Assembly: GCA_030019335.1 (NCBI GenBank)
Contig: JASEET010000001.1
Location: forward strand, 232,236 to 296,235
Length of the DNA stretch: 64,000 nucleotides
DNA from: Candidatus Bathyarchaeia archaeon
Lineage (GTDB): Archaea > Thermoproteota > Bathyarchaeia > Bathyarchaeales > Bathycorpusculaceae
Direction of reading: 5' to 3'
A program made the position numbers and the translations under genes. Below, piece after piece: positions 36,129-45,315 of the stretch; the stretch's first letter is position 1, and each line of letters starts with the position of its first letter. A model generated the notes under the pieces. That model was given only the letters and a program-made list of their open reading frames with translations, was not told the DNA's origin and searched no databases.

Positions 36129-36818
36129 TTATTTGTTAATCGCGGAGGCGATATTGATTTTCCGTTTTTCCGTCGTTGCTGTCTCATGGGCTTTTAAAAC
36201 TGGTTCCGGGATACGGTTGTAGCGTGTACAGTGTTTAACGATTTTGATGGCTGTTTCCAGCGATATCATGTGTCCTATACTGATGTAAACGGGTTTACAT
36301 CCACTTTTCGTTGTAACCACTGCGCCAGCAACTTCATTGGCATGCTCTAGGAAAACAACATTTTCTTCGGCTTTAACATTTTCAACTTCGCCAAACAACC
36401 AGCTTTTTGCAACACCTATCGTTGGTTTACCTATCACAAGTCCTAAGTGGCTTGCAAATCCACATCTATACGGATGTGCAAAACCATGGCCATCAACAAG
36501 GAAAATGTCCGGCTGTACCCGCAGTTTTTTAATGCTCAGAACAGTTGGCGGGATTTCCCTGAAAGAAAGCAATGTCGGAATATAGGGGAAGCGGGTTTTG
36601 CAAAGGGCTGTTTGTGATTCCACAAGCTTTAGGGAATTGTAATCCAAAACGGCTATAGCACCAATAGATATTCCTTTCGCGTAAGCAACATCAACGCCAG
36701 CGACTAAACGAATTTTTTCAGGCAACTTATCCTTAGAAACAATTTGTTTGGATAGTTGTAACTGTGTTTTGTGAGCCTTTTCGATAGAAAACTTGGGCTT
36801 TATGCTAACAGTATTCAT
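36129..36818 (-). CDS. nfi: Endonuclease V
   Basis: Endonuclease V cleaves one phosphodiester 3' to deaminated bases such as hypoxanthine. The catalytic carboxylates appear in LVAGVDVAYAKG (Asp), LLSFREIPP (Glu) and FLVDGHGFAHP (Asp), followed by GLVIGKPTIGVAKS. The 229-residue length is usual. The DUF99 protein at 4808 shares the fold but is a different family. Upstream lies the translin-like gene on the same strand. Confidence 0.93.
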   Translation of the reverse strand: MNTVSIKPKFSIEKAHKTQLQLSKQIVSKDKLPEKIRLVAGVDVAYAKGISIGAIAVLDYNSLKLVESQTALCKTRFPYIPTLLSFREIPPTVLSIKKLRVQPDIFLVDGHGFAHPYRCGFASHLGLVIGKPTIGVAKSWLFGEVENVKAEENVVFLEHANEVAGAVVTTKSGCKPVYISIGHMISLETAIKIVKHCTRYNRIPEPVLKAHETATTEKRKINIASAINK

Positions 36819-36845
36819 GTCGTTCTACTCGGTGAACTCTCGAGC

Positions 36846-37484
36846 TTATCTTTTCTTTTTTGTGAGTTTTTCAAACCGCTTCAAGTATTTCTCCAATGTG
36901 CTTCTTCGCATTTCCTGTGTTACATCTCCCCGTGTAGTCTCAATAATCTTTCTCGCGATGTCGCATTTTCTTCTAAGTCCAGGAACTAGCACGTAAGCCT
37001 CATCCATAGCCATAAGCTCGATGTAAATTTCATCCATTATTTGTAAGCATTTTTCACCCTTTTCTACGTCTCCTTCACGTAAAGCATCCAGTGCTAAACG
37101 TCTGTATTCTCCTATGACATCTGCTAGTCCAAGCACGTAATCAACTGAAGGCACGTTGATCTCCTCCAGTGGTATGAATCTTGACTCTTCGATTAGGTTT
37201 AGAAGTATGTTAGCTTCAGAGTATTCTTGGCGTGCAGCGTTAAACAAGCCACTGTAAACGATCTCCGGATATTTGGTTGAGGCGTTATTAAGCCTCGAAA
37301 TGATTCCCTTTGCTTTCTCAATTAGCTTTTTTGCTTCCTTAAACCTTTTCTGATGAATGAGGAGTATTGCCTGCTTAGAAAGGCTTGTTGCCTTTCGCAT
37401 ATCTTCTTGAGCTTTTTCCCACACTTTCTCTTTTTCTTTTAACTCCTCTCTTATTTCCTTCAAAATGATCTTTAAAGAGAGCAT
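36846..37484 (-). CDS. Translin family RNA-binding protein
   Basis: The 212-residue all-helical protein matches archaeal translin-like proteins (COG2178). It has a long N-terminal helix, SGLFNAARQEYSEANILL, VDYVLGLADVIGEYRRLALDAL, and the C-terminal GLRRKCDIARKIIETTRGDVTQE. Archaeal translins assemble into octamers, and some have RNase activity towards structured RNA. The first 60 residues are strongly coiled-coil. It is often mis-annotated as a haloacid dehalogenase. Same strand as nfi. Confidence 0.85.
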   Translation of the reverse strand: MLSLKIILKEIREELKEKEKVWEKAQEDMRKATSLSKQAILLIHQKRFKEAKKLIEKAKGIISRLNNASTKYPEIVYSGLFNAARQEYSEANILLNLIEESRFIPLEEINVPSVDYVLGLADVIGEYRRLALDALREGDVEKGEKCLQIMDEIYIELMAMDEAYVLVPGLRRKCDIARKIIETTRGDVTQEMRRSTLEKYLKRFEKLTKKKR

Positions 37485-37650
37485 AAACTTGACACCTATT
37501 TCACTTTAAAATAGACATGTAAGTATTTTATAGTATTGTTTTTAAAAATCAAAAAAGCAATCAATTTTCTGCCTTTTGTAAAAACCTCGCCTTTACAATA
37601 CAATATCATTTAAGTAAACGTGGCGGTTGCTGTTACTGCTTTTAGTTACT

Positions 37651-37845
37651 TTATTGTTCTGCTGCTGGTTCTTCCCACTTGTCTATGAGCAGTTTTTTGT
37701 CTCCAAGTTTAAAGCTTACTTTTACAAATATGGAGTCTGAGCCTTTAAATGGGAACATGCTGTCTTCAGCCAAATCTTTTGGCAGATAAATCAAGTACTT
37801 GCCGTCTTTCCTTCTGAACAAACGTCCTCTTCCTTCGTTGACCAT
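37651..37845 (-). CDS. Small basic protein, possibly AbrB-like, unknown function
   Basis: A 64-residue protein beginning MVNEGRGRLFRRKDGKYLIY and continuing LPKDLAEDSMFPFKG. The pattern of short strands around LPKDLAEDSMFPF resembles the swapped-hairpin SpoVT/AbrB fold of small archaeal regulators, but it is too short and divergent for assignment. It has its own intergenic regions on both sides: about 165 bases upstream of the translin gene side and 148 bases toward taw1. An aggtgttaacaaa leader precedes the ATG. Confidence 0.55.
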   Translation of the reverse strand: MVNEGRGRLFRRKDGKYLIYLPKDLAEDSMFPFKGSDSIFVKVSFKLGDKKLLIDKWEEPAAEQ

Positions 37846-37993
37846 TTTGTTAACACCTCACTTAAATTTATAGTTTAAGACTTGGGCTAAGAAATCAGAG
37901 AAAGTATTATTTAACCTTTATTGTTACCTGAAACAAATAGCTTAACCTGAACCGAATCTAAATCTAAAAAATGTGAATTATTTGCAACGAAAT

Positions 37994-38956
37994 TCAATCA
38001 TCAGCAAATCTAATAGGCTTTTCAAGACTGCTTAACAGCACAACCCGGCTTTCTTTTGATTCATCAATTATGTTGTAACCTGTCTCTTCTGCTAACTGCA
38101 TTGCAAACTCACGTATTTCCCTGTGACTCGGCATGTTTTCATAGCTTAAACGTAATCTAGAAAATCCAATGTGCATGTAAGCTTTAGGCTCAATATATGT
38201 CGAGCCAGCCTTTCCAATCAGCTTGGCGTAGCCCTCTATGTTTTTCATATTGAGACCGCGCACTGACGTTATTCGAATTACAGTTGGGCATTTGAAGCTG
38301 GGCAAAAGCCCTAATGTTTTGTTTATTTTTTCCCAAGCTTTTGGAATTTGGGGACGGCTAACATACTTATATGTTTTTTCATCTGGGGCACAGACAGAAA
38401 TGTAAAGCTGTGTTGGCTCTTCGCTTAATTTTGCTAGGGCTGAAGGCACAGTTCCATTAGACACTAGAAACGTGGTGAATCCTTTTCTATGGAAGGCTTG
38501 GATTAATTCTCCTATGGGCTTATAGAGTGTTGGCTCACCAGTCAAGCTTATGGCTGCATGCTTAGGAGTTAAGGCTTCTTTAAATCTTTGCTGGTTTGTT
38601 TTGGGGTTGCCCTTATACCCGCTTAAGATTTCAAGCTGCGCCTTAATGCTTCCCTCAACAATGTCTTCTGGAGAATCCCATACTGGCAGTTTCATTTCAT
38701 CCCATGTTATTCCCAAGTCACCGCTCTGGGCTCTCCAACAAAATAGGCACTGTTGTGTACAGTAAAAGAGAGCGGGTGTCATTTGTATGCACTGATGCGT
38801 TTTTATCCCGTAAAACTTCTGTTTATAACATGGCCTGTCATGAATTAAGGTTTCATAAAGCCATTTGCATCGTTTAACTGCTGAATGCCTACCGGCAAGA
38901 TGATACCTCTGCTTCCTTAATGCTTTTACAAGCGAAGATGGAACCAAAGTTTCCAA
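37994..38956 (-). CDS. taw1: tRNA 4-demethylwyosine synthase Taw1 (TYW1-like radical SAM)
   Basis: Taw1 condenses pyruvate carbons onto m1G37 of tRNA-Phe to form the tricyclic wyosine base. The radical SAM cysteines are in FYCTQQCLFCWRAQSG, with an additional upstream cysteine pattern (CKWLYE, RPCYKQKF) expected for the second cluster. SLTGEPTLYKPIGEL and FTTFLVSNGT are typical of TYW1. The 320-residue length fits archaeal Taw1, which lacks the flavodoxin domain. A Trm5-type methyltransferase that would make its m1G37 substrate is at 43164. Confidence 0.94.
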   Translation of the reverse strand: METLVPSSLVKALRKQRYHLAGRHSAVKRCKWLYETLIHDRPCYKQKFYGIKTHQCIQMTPALFYCTQQCLFCWRAQSGDLGITWDEMKLPVWDSPEDIVEGSIKAQLEILSGYKGNPKTNQQRFKEALTPKHAAISLTGEPTLYKPIGELIQAFHRKGFTTFLVSNGTVPSALAKLSEEPTQLYISVCAPDEKTYKYVSRPQIPKAWEKINKTLGLLPSFKCPTVIRITSVRGLNMKNIEGYAKLIGKAGSTYIEPKAYMHIGFSRLRLSYENMPSHREIREFAMQLAEETGYNIIDESKESRVVLLSSLEKPIRFADD

Positions 38957-38962
38957 GCTACA

Positions 38963-40125
38963 TCACTTCCAACCTATGCATACGCAAAGTTTAACAACAT
39001 CCTTCTTAACATTTTCTGGCTGTTCTCCGTCAACAACAGTTCTCTTAATTAACTCAGCCATTTTCAACATTTCCTCCTCCTTCATCCCACGCCTCGTAAC
39101 CTCACATGTGCCAATTCTAACACCGCAGTCAACAATTATATTTGCACATTGAAGTTTTTCTGCTATAACTCTGCCCTGCTTATAGCCTCCATAATCTAAC
39201 AGTACTTGATGGGACTGGGTGAACCCTAAATGATGGCAAACAACAGGAAAACCATAATCATGCAAAGCTTTGGCTAAGGCTTTTGAGTTACGAATTACCT
39301 GCTCTGCGTAGGCTTTACCAAAATTTTTCATTTCAGCCAATGCCAAAGTTAGTGCTGCTATGCGGTTCCAGTGAGCGTTATCCACAAAGGCTGGAAATAT
39401 CCGCTCCCTAATGTTTTCTCCATGCTCTCGATCAGCAAGTATGATCCCACCTTGAGGTCCCAAAAAAGTTTTATGAGTAGAGCCGAAAAGAACCGAAACT
39501 CCCTCTCGAAGGGGTTCTTGAAATTCTCCCTCCCGCAATTAAACCGAGAACGTGAGAGCCATCATATCCAACATGAATATCTAATTCATGGATTGCCTTG
39601 GTGATTTCTAAGACGGGTTGAGGAAAAAGAAAGAGGCTCGCTCCAAAAATGATTACTCTCGGTTTTTTCTGGAGAATTAAATCTATTGCTTCATCTACCT
39701 TTATGTTCATTTTTTCCTTAGAAAAGGGAAATTCGATCGTTTTGAGTTGTAAGAAATCTAACGCCCCCTTTTCCCATATTCCAGGATAGCCTCCATCAGT
39801 TGGTGAAACGCATAAGATTGTGTCCTTCGGCTTAGTGAAGCAAGCTACAAAGATTAAGTCCGCTATGACCTGAAAGCGGACGCAGATCTGCAGTCTCAGC
39901 TCCAAAAACTTCTTTCGCTATTTCTTCGCCGTACTGCTCGATTTCGTCAATGAAGCTTGTGCCCATGTAGAAACCGTCTCTTGCGGTGTAGCTGTGTCCA
40001 AGCTCCGAGGAGAGAAGCCCTCGAACAGTAGGGCTCATAACATTTTCAGAGGGAATGAGGTTCAAGCATTCTTTTCCGCGCCATTGCTCATGTTTTCTGA
40101 CTAAGCCTAAAATCTTGTCAATCAT
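38963..40125 (-). pseudogene. glyA: Serine hydroxymethyltransferase with two frameshifts
   Basis: SHMT interconverts serine and glycine with a pterin carrier. The frame runs in three pieces that join end to end. Piece one has ECLNLIPSENVMSPTVRGLL and ADLRPLSGH. Piece two has DLIFVACFTKPKDTIL and DIHVGYDGSHVLGLIAGG. Piece three has EFQEPLREGVSVLFGSTHKT, with the PLP lysine, then FLGPQGG. The breaks are near 39861-39868 and 39530-39537, each equal to one extra base (or a two-base loss). All catalytic motifs are kept, which argues for recent inactivation or sequence error. It starts at the ATG at 40125. Confidence 0.85.
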
Positions 40126-40342
40126 ACCTAAATCCCCTTGTAGTCTAAGCAATATTGCTTCTTTACGCCATTTAAGTTATTTTTCTGCCAGAGCTTTCCA
40201 ATGGCTATGCAGTTTCCAACACAGCTCCTCAGCATTCATTGGTATTCTAGAATAAAGTTGCTTGCATCATAAAAGGTAAAGTTTAAAATGTTCCCAGTAT
40301 TAGAAATGTTCACAATCTAGATTCGAACCATGAGGGAAAACT

Positions 40343-42427
40343 TTGATGAAGCTTCAGATCAGAAAAATTAAACCTTTAACATTTTTACTGCTCATTCTAA
40401 CATCCACCATAATAACTCTTTCATTTTTACCAGAAGTAGAAGCTGAAACAAAAATAATCTCTATCGACCCTTCTTCGGGGAATGTTGGAACAACCGTTCA
40501 ATTAAGGGCTAACATAAGCACGGTGAACGGCACATATGAAATATGGTTTGATGAAACTTTTCGCACCAGCGGAAATGCCACAGGAAATGATGTAAACGTG
40601 TCACTCACAGTTCCCCCTGCTCCAGCAGGCAGCCATAACGTAACGATAATCGATGTGGCTACTGGAGAAAATGACACCATAACCTTTACGGTATTAACCT
40701 CATACTCCTTCGAACCCGCCGTGCCCGAATCGCCAGCTCAACTTCAAGAAGGGGAGAATGTGACAATTTCTATAAATATAACGGGTGGTAAGTCAAACTA
40801 CACATATCCCGACATTCAGGTTCAAACGCCGTCCGGAAACCTAACATATGAAGCGTTGAAAAATATTACTACAAATATTGTGGGAGACTTTTATGGCGAT
40901 TTAACCTATCCAAACGACTTTTCAAGCGGTGCAAACACTAACTTCACCGGAGAATATAATATCCTCTTCAACGCAACCGTTGTAAATCGATTCTTCATAG
41001 GGTTAACGAACTCTAGCGAATACCACAGAGGCGACCTTGTAAATATTAAAGCGGTCGATTACCCGCCCAACCAAAACGCCGTTATCACTATAAGATTTGG
41101 AAACGAAAACGTTGATTCCATAATTTTGAACGTTACAGACGGCATTATTGATACAAACTGGGCTGTTCCTTTAAATGCACTTGTAGGAAACTATACCTTA
41201 AGCATTACGCCAGTTCCAAACTCTAAACAAGAAGCCAATGACACCCAAATCTTCGAGATCCCAGGCTTCAAAACAGAGATCTTCACACTTAACCTCGCCA
41301 ACGAAACTGTACCTAATGTTTTTGTTAGGACGTACGATGAATCAGCGGATACACATTATAACACTACAAGCAACGAAGATGGATTGGCAAACTTCATATT
41401 TGAGAGAGGCAACTACACATGTGAGGCATTTTTCAAGGAGGTGAAAGTCGGCGAAGTCAACTTCACAATCCCTAGAGAGGTGCCTGTGAATTTTACGTGC
41501 CAGCTTACGAGTCTAAACATAACAGTGATGGATGCAAGGAATATTAGTATCCCGCAAGTTTCCATAAGCTTGACTTATAATTACACTACAAATTTGGGTG
41601 AAAAAGAAAACAGAACAGAAACAGAGTTTGGCGAAACAAACATTACGGGAACGTTGCAATTCTGTTCTTTACTTCCAAACATCACCTATATAATAAATGC
41701 TTCACGTTACAATAACCAATTTAACATAACAACGATTCCACGATTGCTTGTAAATGAAACTGCAATAGCGTGGTTTAACGTAACCATCATCTGTCCAACA
41801 TTAACATTGCAAGTTAATGTCACCGACGCGGATAGCCAACCAATTAGCGATGCCATAGTGAAGGTTCAAGAGGTAATGGGCGGGTTGTACGATGAAGGAA
41901 GCACCACTGCTGAAGGAATAGCAATCTTCGGCTGTACTTTCGGTAACTATAGAGTAGAAGTTTACGCGAGTGGGGCAAAGATTAATGAAACAGTCGTAGA
42001 TTTGTTCCAAAACCAGAACATATCCATATGCTGCAAGCTTTACGGTTTAAATGTTTCAATCCGAGTTGTCGACTATTTTGGCCAGTCAATTCCAGACGCA
42101 AACGTAATATTACAACGAGACGGTTTACAGTATTCGCCATCGACAGAATCTAACGGCATGATCACATTTAGTAATATTATTGGCGGAGATTTGCAAATAA
42201 CAGTTTACTTACCTGGGCAGTCGCAGCCATGCATGGTAACAACATCTTCTGTTGATGAATCAACAACTATTGAAATAAAGATAGAGAAATATGTGGTCAT
42301 AGCGGGCTTTCTTGTTGAAACAGGTCAGTTAACAACAGCAATAATAATTGTGGTAGCCACAATCTTAATTCTTTCAATAGAAATTTATAGAAGGAAACGT
42401 CTTAAGCCACAGAAAAGCGTAAGCTAG
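40343..42427 (+). CDS. Large secreted, membrane-anchored beta-domain protein
   Basis: The 694-residue protein begins with a signal peptide (basic start, then LTFLLLILTSTIITLSFLP). The body contains several Ig- or carboxypeptidase-regulatory-like beta repeats (NVGTTVQLRANIST; NVFVRTYDESADTHYNTTS; QPISDAIVKVQE; QSIPDANVILQRDG), with more than 30 N-x-S/T sequons. A C-terminal membrane helix (TTAIIIVVATILILSIEIY) and a basic tail RRKRLKPQK end it. This looks like a heavily glycosylated surface protein. The helix-plus-basic tail could be an archaeosortase signal, but no known motif precedes it. Function unknown. Confidence 0.75.
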   Translation: MMKLQIRKIKPLTFLLLILTSTIITLSFLPEVEAETKIISIDPSSGNVGTTVQLRANISTVNGTYEIWFDETFRTSGNATGNDVNVSLTVPPAPAGSHNVTIIDVATGENDTITFTVLTSYSFEPAVPESPAQLQEGENVTISINITGGKSNYTYPDIQVQTPSGNLTYEALKNITTNIVGDFYGDLTYPNDFSSGANTNFTGEYNILFNATVVNRFFIGLTNSSEYHRGDLVNIKAVDYPPNQNAVITIRFGNENVDSIILNVTDGIIDTNWAVPLNALVGNYTLSITPVPNSKQEANDTQIFEIPGFKTEIFTLNLANETVPNVFVRTYDESADTHYNTTSNEDGLANFIFERGNYTCEAFFKEVKVGEVNFTIPREVPVNFTCQLTSLNITVMDARNISIPQVSISLTYNYTTNLGEKENRTETEFGETNITGTLQFCSLLPNITYIINASRYNNQFNITTIPRLLVNETAIAWFNVTIICPTLTLQVNVTDADSQPISDAIVKVQEVMGGLYDEGSTTAEGIAIFGCTFGNYRVEVYASGAKINETVVDLFQNQNISICCKLYGLNVSIRVVDYFGQSIPDANVILQRDGLQYSPSTESNGMITFSNIIGGDLQITVYLPGQSQPCMVTTSSVDESTTIEIKIEKYVVIAGFLVETGQLTTAIIIVVATILILSIEIYRRKRLKPQKSVS

Positions 42428-42540
42428 AGCTGGAATAAGGAGTTTGAGAGAAAAAACTTTATATCAACTCTTATTAGTACTATTTTGTTAGAGAGAATAG
42501 GTGCATAGTAAAAGTTTTGTTAGTAAAATAATCAAAGGTT

Positions 42541-42837
42541 GTGCATGTATTGGCTCAAGTGAAAACTTGTTCTCCCACGTGTATTTTCTTCAGATGTGCG
42601 AAAAACGCTGCTGTCTACCGTCGAGATGGCGTATGGTGTAGATGGACCGAAGAAATGTGCGGTGTTGCAAACTGTACATATGCCATGTGCGTAAAAAGAC
42701 GATTGCTGCCAAGGGGAATATGCGGAGAAACCGTTAAAAGGAAAACAACCGAAAAAAAGCCAGAAGAGGTTATTGGTCCAACAATAAAGCTTCGTGGAAG
42801 GGCTCTCCGCAAAATAGGAGAAAAAGAAATCTTCTAA
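42541..42837 (+). CDS. Small cysteine-rich protein, unknown function
   Basis: A 98-residue protein with eight or nine cysteines: CSPTCIFFRC, WCRWTEEMCGVANCTYAMC, then ICG. The tail is basic. The spacing suggests binding of two metal ions or an Fe-S cluster. It starts with GTG at 42541, with TTG at 42550 as an alternative. A TATA-like ctttatatc lies about 75 bases upstream. I do not recognise the family; it sits between the secreted protein and the convergent rpoP. Confidence 0.6.
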   Translation: MHVLAQVKTCSPTCIFFRCAKNAAVYRRDGVWCRWTEEMCGVANCTYAMCVKRRLLPRGICGETVKRKTTEKKPEEVIGPTIKLRGRALRKIGEKEIF

Positions 42838-42912
42838 TCCATCATTAAAGTCTCAACAATCCAATCGAGATTAACTTTCCATGGACTGAGTAGTTTACTA
42901 TTTAATTTTGTT

Positions 42913-43080
42913 CTATTCGGCTGGGACACGCTTAACGACTGGTGGTCTTATTTTTTTCAAAACTCGGTAGCCGCAGACTATACATTTTATTTCTCCGCCA
43001 CGAAGTTCCAATTCGTCAGAGGGAACCTTTGCTCCACATCTTACACATTCATAAACAATTCCAGTGGTTTCCTTCTCCAT
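42913..43080 (-). CDS. rpoP: DNA-directed RNA polymerase subunit P (Rpo12)
   Basis: RpoP, the Rpb12 homologue, is a tiny zinc-ribbon subunit. The 55-residue frame reads IVYECVRCGAKVPSDELEL, then KCIVCGYRVLKKIRPPVVK and RVPAE. The CxxC pairs and the GYRxLxKxRPPVVKR tail are diagnostic. Start and stop codons are clear (43080 and 42913). It is divergent from the Trm5-type gene. Confidence 0.94.
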   Translation of the reverse strand: MEKETTGIVYECVRCGAKVPSDELELRGGEIKCIVCGYRVLKKIRPPVVKRVPAE

Positions 43081-43163
43081 ACTGACTTCCTCTTCCTACA
43101 AAGGAAGTCCATTTTGCTTTTAAATGTTTCCAAACGTTGTATATTTCATGTGGAAGGATAGGA

Positions 43164-44015
43164 TTGAAGAGGCGTTTAAGAAAAATTCTTTCTGAGTTTC
43201 TTCCACAGGAAAAGTTAATCTACGTTTACAATTCCTATGATATTGTGGGAGACATAGCGATTATACGCTTAACTGAAATATCCAAGAAGTACGACCAGAT
43301 TATTGCGGAGGCAATTATGAACGTTCATAAGAATGTTAAGACAGTGCTTGTTCAGACAACTCCTATCCATGGAGATTTAAGACTTCGAAAACTAGAATAC
43401 GTTGCTGGAGAAAACAAAACCACCACGGTTCACAAGGAATCTGGATGTCTATTCTCCGTTGATGTTGAGAAATGTTATTTTTCACCCAGACTTTTTTACG
43501 AACGAATGCGTGTTGCAAAGCAAGTAACGAAAGGAGAGGTTGTTGTAAATATGTTTGCTGGGGTGGGTTGTTTCTCTATAATTATGGCAATACGCTCAGA
43601 AGTTGAAAAAATATATTCAATTGATGTGAACCCAGTAGCCATAAAATATATGCAGGAAAACATGAGGCTAAACAGAGTTTACGGAAAAGTCATTCCCATA
43701 GAAGGAGATGCAAAAGAAGTCATCGACAAAAGACTGCGTCACGTAGCGGACAGAATTCTTATGCCTTTGCCTGAAAAAGCCTTCACGTACCTGCCTTATG
43801 CCTTACTAGCCCTTAAAAAAACTGAGGGATGGATACATTACTATGATTTTGAACATGCCAGAAAAAACGAAAATCCCCTTGAGAAGGTTAGGCTGAAGGT
43901 GGTTGAAAAGCTTGAAAGTTTAGGTGTAGCCTTTAAGATTCCTTTTGGTCGTGTCGTTAGAACGACCGGTCCAAACTGGTATCAAGTAGTTTTAGACATT
44001 GCTGTTAAGCGGTAG
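43164..44015 (+). CDS. tRNA (guanosine37) methyltransferase family protein (Trm5/Taw2)
   Basis: Trm5 methylates N1 of G37; Taw2 is its wyosine-pathway paralogue. The protein has the D2 domain (YDIVGDIAIIRLTEI) and the SAM domain with VVNMFAGVGCFSI, YSIDVNPVAIKYMQENMRLN, and DRILMPLPEKAF in place of the usual NLP/NPP. There is no D1 domain, as in the shorter crenarchaeal Trm5 forms. It shares the pathway with Taw1 at 37994. The TTG at 43164 follows ggaagga; a TTG at 43137 would extend it by nine residues. Trm5 and Taw2 cannot be separated here. Confidence 0.82.
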   Translation: MKRRLRKILSEFLPQEKLIYVYNSYDIVGDIAIIRLTEISKKYDQIIAEAIMNVHKNVKTVLVQTTPIHGDLRLRKLEYVAGENKTTTVHKESGCLFSVDVEKCYFSPRLFYERMRVAKQVTKGEVVVNMFAGVGCFSIIMAIRSEVEKIYSIDVNPVAIKYMQENMRLNRVYGKVIPIEGDAKEVIDKRLRHVADRILMPLPEKAFTYLPYALLALKKTEGWIHYYDFEHARKNENPLEKVRLKVVEKLESLGVAFKIPFGRVVRTTGPNWYQVVLDIAVKR

Positions 44016-44070
44016 TTTGGCAAATTTAATAAATGCTCACTTGATACTTGTTGTAAGGGAGTATGCTGAA

Positions 44071-44361
44071 ATGAAAAGGAAACTGATGGAAATACTTGCT
44101 TGTCCAATAGATAAACATCACCCGCTTGAATTGCTCGTTTTCGAGGAGAAGGAGGAAATAGTGGAAGGCTTAATCATCTGTCCAAAATGTTTGAGGTGGT
44201 ATCCGATACGTGATGAGATTCCAGAGATGCTGCCAGACGAACTGCGAAAGGAAAATGAGGATTTACCGTTTTTTAAAAAGTGGAAGGAAAAAGTTCCAGA
44301 AAAAATTCTGTTAGAGGGCAGACCCTTCAATGTTAAAAGCGAAATGCAAAAGAAATTTTGA
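44071..44361 (+). CDS. Trm112-like methyltransferase activator
   Basis: The protein reads MKRKLMEILACPIDKHHPL then VEGLIICPKCLRWYPIRDEIPEML, which is the Trm112 zinc-binding pattern CPxDKxxL...CPxCxRxYPIxxxIPxML. Archaeal Trm112 stabilises several methyltransferases that act on rRNA, tRNA and proteins. A METTL5-like candidate partner is at 1902 in this window. The ATG at 44071 is better than the upstream start at 43999, which would read into the previous gene's end. It is 55 bases from that gene. Confidence 0.88.
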   Translation: MKRKLMEILACPIDKHHPLELLVFEEKEEIVEGLIICPKCLRWYPIRDEIPEMLPDELRKENEDLPFFKKWKEKVPEKILLEGRPFNVKSEMQKKF

Positions 44362-44367
44362 TTTTTC

Positions 44368-45315
44368 TCACCTTAACTTTATTACTCTGCCTTTCGCTGA
44401 AGATTTTAATGCTGCCTCAGCTATTTGAAGCGCTTTTAAACCGTCCATTCCAGTTATTAACGGTTTTTCCCTTTTCAAAACACAATTTGCAAAATGTCGA
44501 AGCTCAAGTTTTAAAGGTTCCTGCCAAGGATATCTCGGCTGCACAGTTTCCTTTGCATCCTCAATCGTTAATTCTTGCGTGATATAATCAAGTTTCATTA
44601 TAGCCTCGCTTCCAGTAACCACTAACATCCGCGTCTTGTAAGGTGTCAACCAGTTGGATTCAATAAAACCACTTCTTCCACCTTCAAAAGTGAGCATTAT
44701 TTGAGCATAATCCTCAAATTTTCTATGCTTCATGCTTCCGATTTTCGCATAAACAGCAACAGGATCTTCACCGAAGAGATACCTCATTAGATCTATGTCG
44801 TGAATTGCCAAGTCCTTAACTACTCCTACGTCACCTATTCTTTCCGGCCATTGGGAAACTCTTTTTGCTGTGGCACACACGAGTTCACCGATTATTTTGT
44901 TTTCGATTGCTTTTTTGATGTGTCGTACCCCTGGAATGAACCGCATTAGAAAGCCTACTGTAAGGTGTAATCCCTCTTTTTCTGCCGTTTCTAGCAGTTT
45001 TTCTGCTTGTTTTACATTTGTTGCCATGGGTTTTTCAACTAGGACATGTTTTCCTGCTTTCAAGGCTTTTAGTGCTTCTTTTGCAAGGTTTGCGGACCAT
45101 GTGCAGATGCTCACTGCTTCTATGTCTTTTCTTTTCAGCATTTTTCCAGCGTTCGTATAGGGTTTTGCACTGAATTGCTTAGCCGCGGCTTTGGCTCTTT
45201 CAGCGTCTACGTCGCAAACCGCCATAAGTTCTGTTTCCTCTAACTCTTTGAAGATTCTTGCGTGGTTCCTTCCCCAGAAACCCGTCCCAATAACCGCAGT
45301 GCCTAATTGTTTCAT
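44368..45315 (-). CDS. Gfo/Idh/MocA-family sugar oxidoreductase
   Basis: The NAD(P)-dependent dehydrogenase begins LGTAVIGTGFWGRNHARIF and has the catalytic segment HVLVEKPMATNVKQAE (EKP) and DLAIHDIDLMRYLFGE with the conserved His. Relatives in sugar-nucleotide operons (WlbA-type) oxidise C3 of UDP-N-acetylglucosaminuronate on the way to diacetamido uronates. Its place as the last gene of the operon supports a similar role. The ATG at 45315 overlaps the upstream stop (ATGA) and has a gaggag Shine-Dalgarno; a TTG at 45324 is less likely. Confidence 0.85.
   Translation of the reverse strand: MKQLGTAVIGTGFWGRNHARIFKELEETELMAVCDVDAERAKAAAKQFSAKPYTNAGKMLKRKDIEAVSICTWSANLAKEALKALKAGKHVLVEKPMATNVKQAEKLLETAEKEGLHLTVGFLMRFIPGVRHIKKAIENKIIGELVCATAKRVSQWPERIGDVGVVKDLAIHDIDLMRYLFGEDPVAVYAKIGSMKHRKFEDYAQIMLTFEGGRSGFIESNWLTPYKTRMLVVTGSEAIMKLDYITQELTIEDAKETVQPRYPWQEPLKLELRHFANCVLKREKPLITGMDGLKALQIAEAALKSSAKGRVIKLR

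Noticed and set aside
39471..39905. Middle piece of SHMT as an independent gene
   Set aside because: It is continuous in homology with the flanking frames of glyA and lacks its own start context.
38963..40125. BHB introns as the cause of the glyA frameshifts
   Set aside because: The junctions carry only a single surplus base each and no removable segment with flanking helices, so splicing cannot restore the frame.
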